Assembly (NCBI RefSeq): GCF_000006405.1
Contig: NW_003214825.1
Coordinates: 62,376 to 92,035 of the forward strand
DNA length: 29,660 nucleotides
Direction: 5' to 3'
Source: Perkinsus marinus ATCC 50983
Lineage: Eukaryota; Perkinsozoa; Perkinsida; Perkinsidae
The notes beneath the pieces are model-generated. The model was not told where the DNA came from, ran no database searches, and saw nothing but the letters and a program-made list of their open reading frames with translations. A program made the position numbers and the translations under genes. Shown here in pieces: positions 9,855-17,800 of this stretch (within the stretch, counting starts at the first letter, position 1; every line of letters starts with the position of its first letter).

Positions 9855-12800
9855 CTACCACCTGAAGCCCTTACCCTTGCCTCTACCACCAAAGGGGCCT
9901 CTTGGACCCTCAACAATGACCGGCCCAGGATGGCGGCGGGGCTCCACCACCACAGGTCTACGTCGAGGCTCTATTACAACAGGTCTGCGACGGGGCTCTA
10001 CTACGACGGGGCGTCGATGTCTGTCTTCAGCGTGGCCTATTGCATCACCAATGAGGAGACCACCGACGAGACCGGCCCCTCCTGCAACGAGAGCGTTCAA
10101 GGCGACGTTCCTGCTCTTGTTGGGCTTAGCCTTGAAAGTCTTGTGAACTATGCGGCCGACCTTCTGGTTTTGGTTGGGTAGAATATCAGTCAAACTGAAG
10201 GGTCTGAGAACGGGGGTTGAACCATACTTGGACAGCAGTCCAGAGGAACCCACCTATCACAGGAAAGGTTTGAGAGGTTGACAACTGAGGCCTTTGAGTC
10301 ATATGCTCCCTCTTCATCTCGAGGTCGAGTTGTTCTATCAATCCAGTGTAGGACACATTCGGGTTTCTCTAATAGCATTACCTGATCAGAGGAAGATTCA
10401 ACAGTAGTATATTTTCTGAGATACGTAATGAACTCGATATCATAGCTACCGGAGAATAGCAATAAACTGAAGGCTCCTTCAGAAGCACTTACAGAATGCT
10501 GTTGTCATGGCACCACCCTTTAGATTGCCCACCGATGCATCAGCAGACGTCTGACTATCGTCGCATCCACTAAATAGTTGCACCTACGACGGACAACTGA
10601 GTAATTCCAAGAAGATACTCCTCGACTTACATCTCCTCTGGAATGCCATGGATTCACATCTTCTTTCCAGCCGGTACCATTCAACCACGTGTAAGGTAAA
10701 TCCATACCTGATACCAACACCGCTCCCTCGTATAACGTGTATGAAGAAATAGAATGCACTGATTGGCACACCTCTGGCTGGCGAGAACTATAACGAACAT
10801 AAGAAACAGAATAGATATACGAGAGAGATGGCCCAGTCTCGTGCTTCACCTGTTCCTGAATGACAAGAGTCCATCACACTTGTCAGCCTTGCTCCACTTG
10901 GAAGGGGATCCACCAACGCCTCATGTATAACATCATCGGTAATTTGACCTGCTTTTTGTACCTGATGCGAGTACAGTAATACTTCGAGTTTCTACGAATT
11001 GAACACAGTGTAAAGTAGGCACAGACTAATTTTCCCTTCGTTAAGATCTATACACTCTAGTTGGGAATACTACTAAAATCCAGCAAAACACTGTGTGACG
11101 ACAACGAGAAAAATTTCGGGCTTCTAGATCTTGGAACTTACATCAACAGGTATGATAGTCTCGTTCATCCCATCTTCTTCCAGGTGCAACGGATCCGCCT
11201 ACATAATACGAAGAGTGACCTTCGGCACCAACAGCAACAGTCATTCATGTCTCATACTAGTAATTTGGAACATGGACATCAGAAAGAGTCGTGAATCTCC
11301 CCTACAAAGCGATACACGCATACTCACCTGTTGGGCTCCATGACCAGAGTAATGAAAGAAGAAGATATCACCAGGCTTGGCATCTCTGACCAACCAATGC
11401 ATATATCGGACTATATTCTCTCCTGAAATGGGAATAATCGTTTTAAACACTCCGAGCAACTTGAGTCATGTTACATGACCCAGTGCTTGGGAGAAGACAA
11501 TCGATCCCATCGTGCTTACGTGTTGGTCTTTCAGTTTGTCCATCATCAGTGAGGAGTTTGATATCATTAGGATTCCAATGATAAGTCTCGACCAGTAATC
11601 TCTTCATGTTATAAACATCAGGAATACAGCCCGAAAGCTCACATTTGGAGCCATAATAGTTAATGCCGATCAACAACGCCCTCTGGACACCTGCAAGAAA
11701 ATAGACCTTCAACAAAGGCCCATAAGAGAGCCTAACACGTCTCTCTATTCCCCGAGTTCAAACCCCCGCAAGGGCATCGAAACGATGACAAAAAACATGC
11801 AAGAAGACCCAGCTAACCAGATATGCCACATATGGACCTATTTTGCATCCTACCAAATCGACCTCCAATTGGCATAGTTGCCCCAAAGATTCTCAATCCA
11901 ATTGGCATAGTTGCCCCAAGGATTCTCAATCTAAGTGGCATAGTCGCCACAAATATTCTCACTCTAATTGGCATAGTTGCCCCAAAGATTCTCAATCTAA
12001 TTGGCATAGTTGCCCCAAAGATTCTCAATCTAATTGGCATAGTTGCCCCAAGGATTCTCAATCTATGTGGCATAGTCGCCCTAAAGATTCTCACTCTAAT
12101 TGGCATAGTTGCCCCAAAGATTCTCAATCTAATTGGCATAGTTGCCCCAAAGATTCTCAATCTAATTGGCATAGTTGCCCCAAAGATTCTCAATCTAATT
12201 GGCATAGTTGCCCCAAAGATGCTCCATCTAGTTGCCATAATCATCCCACGGGTGAAAGTATGAGATTCGCGAGAAACAGAAAAATCCCGAAAAAAAACTA
12301 AACCAGAAAAATCTTCAGCCTACATTCTAAGCGGAGCAATAACGTCATGAGTGACAATATCTTGCTAAGTACTGACCTGTTAAGGTAGGTACTAACGAAC
12401 CAACTTGAACCACCTGGACCTGCATGTTCTGGGGTAGAGCTACTTGAGATGGTGGGACTTCCACAGTGGGAACAGGCATTGCGCCCTGAAAATGACAAGC
12501 AGGTGCAAAAAATATCATTCAATGATTCCGATAGAACGGCTCTTTAGAACAACCCTCTTACCTGTGGCGTGACAGGAGGAGCGTGTGCCGCGTCAAAAGC
12601 CTCGGAATTAGTGGGGATCTCCACAGAGTATGGCTTAAACGGAGCGGCTTCACTCGCGACCACAGAGTCCTGGAACAAATGATATGATCGCAATAACACA
12701 CCAACAACAAATAATTCAAACAGCGGAGCGAAGCATAGCAAATCGCATACTTATCTGCTCACCTTCTCAGCTGGCAACACAAATCTGTTCATCTGATGAC

Positions 12801-13645
12801 AGCGAGGACACTGAGCTTCAGCCCCCACTGCCTCATCGCCTAAGAGAAGGGATAGGGGAAACTCACGCCCACAACCGACCTACGAAAACCTCTGACGTTT
12901 ACCGTCATGAGTTCTTCACAGTGACAGCATCTTATCTGCGCACTTCTCTCGACTTGTTCACGTGGAGCTGCTTGAGCCTGACTTGATAGATCCATATTGA
13001 ATCATTACGAACAGACTTCATTAGAAAAAGAAGTAAATTGAAACAGATAAATAGTGACAGTCGACCTACTGTAGAAGATGCGTGCGAATAGACTTCTGAA
13101 AACGCCACAAATTTACATCACAAATCCTAGTTAAAACTTGACGAGTGCTCTAGGCTCAAATCGACCACAGTAAACACAAAACCTGTCCCCAAAACTCACC
13201 ACTGCCACAACAGGTACTGGCTGACTTGGGTACCTGAAGAGCCGCAAAAGTATGGGATAAGATAGCAAATACCACGTAAAGACACTATCTCCTCCGATAA
13301 CTTACGCTTGAGCAGCTGGAGTAGATCTCTGCTGTGATAAAAGCATATTAGCCGCCATGTTTCGATCGCCATTGGCACGCCATAACGCTAGCTCCACATC
13401 ACTAGTCGAACCTGAGCACATGAACTTTCCAATGGGGAACGACACTCCACTATTGCTAAGGAAATATACAACATTCTCCAATTCGAATTTCCGAAATTCA
13501 GGCCGCAAAAACAGATTATAGAAAAGCTATCACCCGCTAATTCACGAGAATGAGCGCATCACAGACTACCACAGCCCAACAACTTACTAGTAGGACAGAG
13601 CTCTTCAACGGCCCTCAAGTCCGCGTCAGTAAAAGGACGAGACAT
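9855..13645 (-). CDS. Metacaspase copy B: UBA-like N-terminus, zinc ribbon, catalytic domain, basic tail
   Basis: Exons (minus strand): 13588-13645, 13306-13411, 13200-13233, 12884-12977, 12763-12839, 12562-12669, 12377-12485, 11520-11690, 11328-11422, 11142-11198, 10850-10961, 10631-10707, 10493-10583, about 10382-10415, 10254-10366 and 9855-10203. Start ATG at 13645 gives MSRPFTDADLRAVEELCPTS, spliced to DVELALWRANGDRNMAANML, a UBA-type three-helix pattern. Then come a zinc ribbon (IRCCHCEEL, then QCPRCHQMNRF), a Pro/Val linker, the catalytic His in FHYSGHGAQQ, the Cys in VMDSCHSGT, LFSGCDDSQTSADA and NPNVSYTGLIEQL. The tail has RPFSLTDIL, LVAGGAGLVGGLLIG, repeated RRRPVVVEP units and a GKGKGF end. 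Compared with copy A one T is missing at about 10258 (CCTGTGATAG versus CCTGTTGATAG), which puts the tail out of frame, so the protein may stop soon after FPV. The short joint between 10493 and 10415 is unresolved. The inferred peptidase is otherwise intact. Confidence 0.85.
11866..12240. repeat. Tandem array 2, 33-bp unit with GGCATAGTTGCCCCA core, about 11 copies, in a metacaspase B intron
   Basis: Unit TTGGCATAGTTGCCCCAAAG-ATTCTCAATCTAA, eleven near-identical tandem copies with a few substitutions (AGTGGCATAGTCGCC). It lies wholly in the 686-nt intron 11691-12376; the matching intron of copy A (4682-5076) has a MITE instead. Because 33 is divisible by 3 and the unit lacks stops, several frames on both strands are open for about 145 codons. 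I regard these as by-products, not genes. Confidence 0.93.
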
Positions 13646-14094
13646 TAGCTCAAAATAATAATCAAACTTTAACGACAATACCGACGATCTGTATTGCCTG
13701 TCTAGTGTTTGGCAAACTCTCAACTGCTACCCTCGAAAACCTTCTCCACTGCGGGAAGGAATAGCTGCTTCTTGTGTGCTAGCGCTGACAGTTGTCCCCA
13801 CGATGTGACAAAGTTCGAGAAATATTCAAAGGCATATTATATCTCCTATGCAAACATGCCACACAAAAAAAACCAAATTCTGAGTCCATCATCAAACAGA
13901 ATTCCACTTCATGCTCGGCAAGTTACTCAGTTCAACTACGGCGAAGAACATCCAGGAAAATGAGAATAGCTTATTGAGGGAAGTCTAATTCGCTCAATTC
14001 ATATCTCCACCACCTGAGTGGCCTTGTTCTCAGGAGCCACGATAATTACAACAATATAGTTTTCCCACTATGTCAATACAGTATATACCAGGGC

Positions 14095-14240
14095 TCAGAC
14101 AGCAGTGACTGAGCCTGCAGGTATACCTCTATACTGGCTATTACTCGCCTGGTCAAGGCGGTGCTGCGCAAAAAGAAGAAGTATATAGCAAGACTAAGTA
14201 GCTAGCTAAAGGTCAGGCTATGTACCAAGTATTGTGTGCA
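14095..14240. repeat. Dispersed repeat family 3, copy 2
   Basis: Contains GTATACCTCTATACTGGCTA, then CGCCTGG..GGCGGTGCTGCG and an A-rich GAAGAAGTATATAG tail, paralleling 8430-8560. The first part includes a GGGCTCAGACAGC...GACTGAGCC inverted segment. Confidence 0.45.
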
Positions 14241-14298
14241 GGTTTCTCCGGAAATGTCTACAGAACAACAGTCAAATCACAGTAGTGACTGTATCAGG

Positions 14299-14480
14299 CA
14301 CTGTGGGGAAAAATACGCACATGGTCGACCACATGTGTTGGTGATGACACTATGAAATTCTGCGAAAAAATTTGAGAATTTCTTGCAAGTTTCTCTACAC
14401 TTCTACCCGAAGTCGTATGTAAACGTGAGGAAGCTCCTGAGCTCAACCTAGGATAGCGAGCATATACTCTTCCAACACTG
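14299..14480. mobile_element. Element family 2 (CAGTG-type), best-preserved copy c
   Basis: About 182 bp. The left end is CACTGTGGGGAAAAATACGC; the right end is TATACTCTTCCAACACTG, whose reverse complement is CAGTGTTGGAAGAGTATA. The ends form imperfect terminal inverted repeats beginning CA[C/G]TGT. The interior has no ORF, so this is a MITE-like non-autonomous element. Confidence 0.6.
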
Positions 14481-14892
14481 GTATGAATACATCGTCAGTC
14501 GAATACTCACATTACTACAGTCACTACCCTATCACTATACTTCGCTATCACATGCCTCACACACCCTCCCGTATATGATACGCACCGACAACCAGAACGA
14601 TTGGACTCAACCGACGATTGGAGTACGACTCCTCAAAGACCCATCGAGCTTTGATAAATAGCGTTCCTTAGGAGAAAATGATGTTACTAATGTGATGATC
14701 ACATTTACATGGGAAACTGATTGACGAATGTGAAAAATTCAAAACATTATAGTTTCCTATATGATTCCTTGCGACTTTCTCTCGGAAAACACAGCGTATA
14801 ATAATAACAACTGCAACACCATTGACAAATATAAAGAGACGATTCATAATACACTCAGGCAATAGATGTCAACGGAAAGGTTCTTTATGAGT

Positions 14893-17800
14893 TCAACACA
14901 TCAGTTTAGCAGCTCCTTCTAAACACGTCAAGAGTATCCCATCAGGGCCCTCCGTAGGTTGCCTGGGATCTAAAGCAGTTGCACGCATGCACAAAGATAC
15001 GCATCAGTAGTATTCTCACCCAACTCTGATTCTCCCATACCACCGACTGTCACCTCTCCTGTATCGTTTCGAATATATACCTATGAAGTCACAAACCCTT
15101 GAGGCCAACTCACTCAACGCTCATATGGTTAAACTTAATACAACCCGCTAGTGATTATTTTCGCTGAAATTTTCCAAATTTCAACGACGCCATACAGGAA
15201 TTCCTTCAACATTTTCGATCACATAAGCTCTCTAACCATTTAATAGCAATCAGGAGGTTTTCTAATACAACTACATCATCACAAAACCGAAATGTTTCCA
15301 GGACCAACACTAGCACTCTGACGAGCCTCCCAAGTTCTCATAACCGCTGAACCGAGTCACATTTCAATTCAGAATCTCTACTGAAGTGTGCGTGATTCGA
15401 TTCACCCGTAAATCTGAACTAATAGTAATAAAAAATAATATAAAATTAAATATAAATTAACCATTATCATGCAAAACCTGACGAGCAAAGCGAATCACCT
15501 TCGAACAGGTATACGTCTCGATCCACGGTAGAGCCAGATGTGTGCCACTCCTCATTGCCAACAATGTTTTGACCGCCTAAAAGTGACAAGTCGGGCATGT
15601 CAGTAAAAAGCCGCCACCAGGGTTCGAACCCGAGACTTACCTGCCACCTACTACAGCTCCTTATCACACAAACGGACAATACACCATCGTCACATCGCGC
15701 ATTTGGATCCACAATGAAATCTCCTGAGAGCAGTATACAGGAACCTATAATGTTCCCGGCTAGGAACACATTCTTCAATCAGTTTCCCATGTAAATGTCA
15801 TCATCACATTAGTAACATCATTTTCCCCATTGTTATCAAACCCTGGGGAGACGTTATTTCTCAAAGCTAGACGGGTCCATGACAATACAGTGGAGTTTCA
15901 CAACCCGCTTTACGCGAAGTGGCGGAGTAAAACTCGGTGAAAAACGCGATACTCCTTTAGTAGTCGTAGTCTACGACATATAGTTATTATAGTCATATAG
16001 TCATATAGTCATATCCTTTATAGTCTGACATATTCTACGACTCGTAGAATATGTTTTACACTAGTGTTTTTTCATATCACTAGGGTCAAGAAACTCCATT
16101 ATACCAAGCACCCCCTCCTCCCACCCTACCTGCGGCATGACTAACGTTGGTGACTGTGAGGCTCATTATTGGTCCTCTTATTGTCGTTAGCCAAGTCTTG
16201 GGCTCGGGCAACCCTAAGCCTGAGTAAAGAGAATTCCCATGCAAGGTTAAAAATAATAAAACTTTCTCCAACTGATCACTTCCATCAATGATCACTTCAT
16301 TGAATTTTCACCCTAGTGATATGAAAAACACCAGTAAAAAGATACATTTCACGACTACTGCATATTTCTTTTTCACATAGTATTACGCCACTTCACGTAA
16401 AACGGGTCGTGAAACTCCATCCTATCAGCGCCCTAATATGACGAACAACCATCACTGTTGAGCAGCTAAGCTTCAGTGAGGTATTCTCATCTCACCAGAA
16501 AGCTCCTTGGGAATAGGTTCCTTGCAGTAGAGTACTATATGTCCAGCTTTGCCGTCCATACGAAGAACGCTAACCAAAGCCGCGATTGCTCTACCCACTT
16601 GCCGAGGAAAACCTGGAAAAATGACAACCGTGGGAATAGAACCCGCGTGGCCAATCAATCACCCACGTCCAAGTGCTCGTCGTGTTATCATCTCCACATC
16701 AGCTATGAACCCCCAACAGGTCATCGTGAGATCAACTACACCGCACCTACCAAAAAATTACTAACTTTAACTTTCATATACGCATCCAACCCTTGGTCTT
16801 CGCTAACTCTGCTCTCCTCATCAGCCGCCGTTTCTGTACCATCGTCCGGAGCAATCGAAGACTCTCTCACTGCATGATACAAATCCAGAGGCCTACAGTG
16901 TGGGAGTAGTAGGAATATATGTAATCGCTTTCCTCAGCTGCTGAGCTCAGGAGTTTCCTATACAGTGTGGGAGTAGTGGGAATATATGTAATCGCTTTCC
17001 TCAGCTGCTGAGCTCAGGAGTTTCCTATACAGTGTTGGAGTAGGAATATATGTAATCGCTTTCCTCAGCTGCTGAGCTCAGGAGTTTCCTATACAGTGTT
17101 GGAGTAGGAATATATGTAATCGCTTTCCTTAGCTGCTGAGCTCAGGAGTTTCCTATACAGTGTTGGAGTAGGAATATATGTAATCGCCTTCCTCAGCTGC
17201 TGAGCTCAGCAGTTTCCCCACCATTATAGAAGTTTACATATGAATTCGGGTGAAAGTGCTCGGGAACCAACAAGAAATCCCCAAAATTTCCTCAATATTG
17301 TCATATTGCCACCTACACATGAAGTTGACCATGTGCATATTTTTCCACTCAACGGAATATGCGAGGATCGAACCCTAGACCTTCAGGAGAGAATCCCTCC
17401 CCTCTACCCACCCACCTATCCTGCCCGGTATAAATCGCGTCTAACATTCTCTTGCATGCCAAGTATGCATTCGGCATTCCCAAACTATTTGCCAGACCGT
17501 CGCTGCAAACAACAAGTCGAATGAATTCACAATCATCGACGTTTTTTACGGTAAAAAATGCGCAGAAATTTCCGCAAAAATTTTAGAGGTAAAATTTCTC
17601 CTCCTGAACAATACGACTACCGCGAGCATTTCTCTCTACACGGCGATAACAAATCACAATAAGATTCCTAGCGGAGCGAAGCATGAAATTTTCGAGAGAC
17701 CGGCCCATAGTACTTGGTTCCCGCCGGGACTATTGCAAACGGGAGCCTTGAAAGAAGCAACTCGAGTGTGGAAAGAGTTTTCGACGAACTATACCTGAAC

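Larger units (their letters stand above)
13646..14892. other. Spacer between kinase 3' end and metacaspase B start
   Basis: About 1.25 kb between the ATG of metacaspase B and the stop of the upstream minus-strand kinase gene; it must hold the metacaspase B promoter. It carries a family 3 repeat (14095-14240) and a family 2 element (14299-14480). No convincing exon was seen; the ORFs at 13709-13977 have no recognisable content. Confidence 0.55.

Noticed and set aside
9729-10181. Plus-strand ORFs of 101-150 codons
   Set aside because: They are antisense to the metacaspase B tail exon, whose reading frame is conserved in copy A; the Pro/Arg-rich product mirrors the repeats.
11813-12301. Three overlapping ORFs of 143-152 codons (one minus, two plus)
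   Set aside because: They are the 33-bp tandem array read in different frames and lie in an intron of metacaspase B.
15612-15660. Functional tRNA gene
   Set aside because: Only the T-arm/B-box is convincing; no acceptor stem or anticodon arm can be folded, and it lies in a 64-nt intron. The same holds for 16632, 17365, 19164 and 22454.
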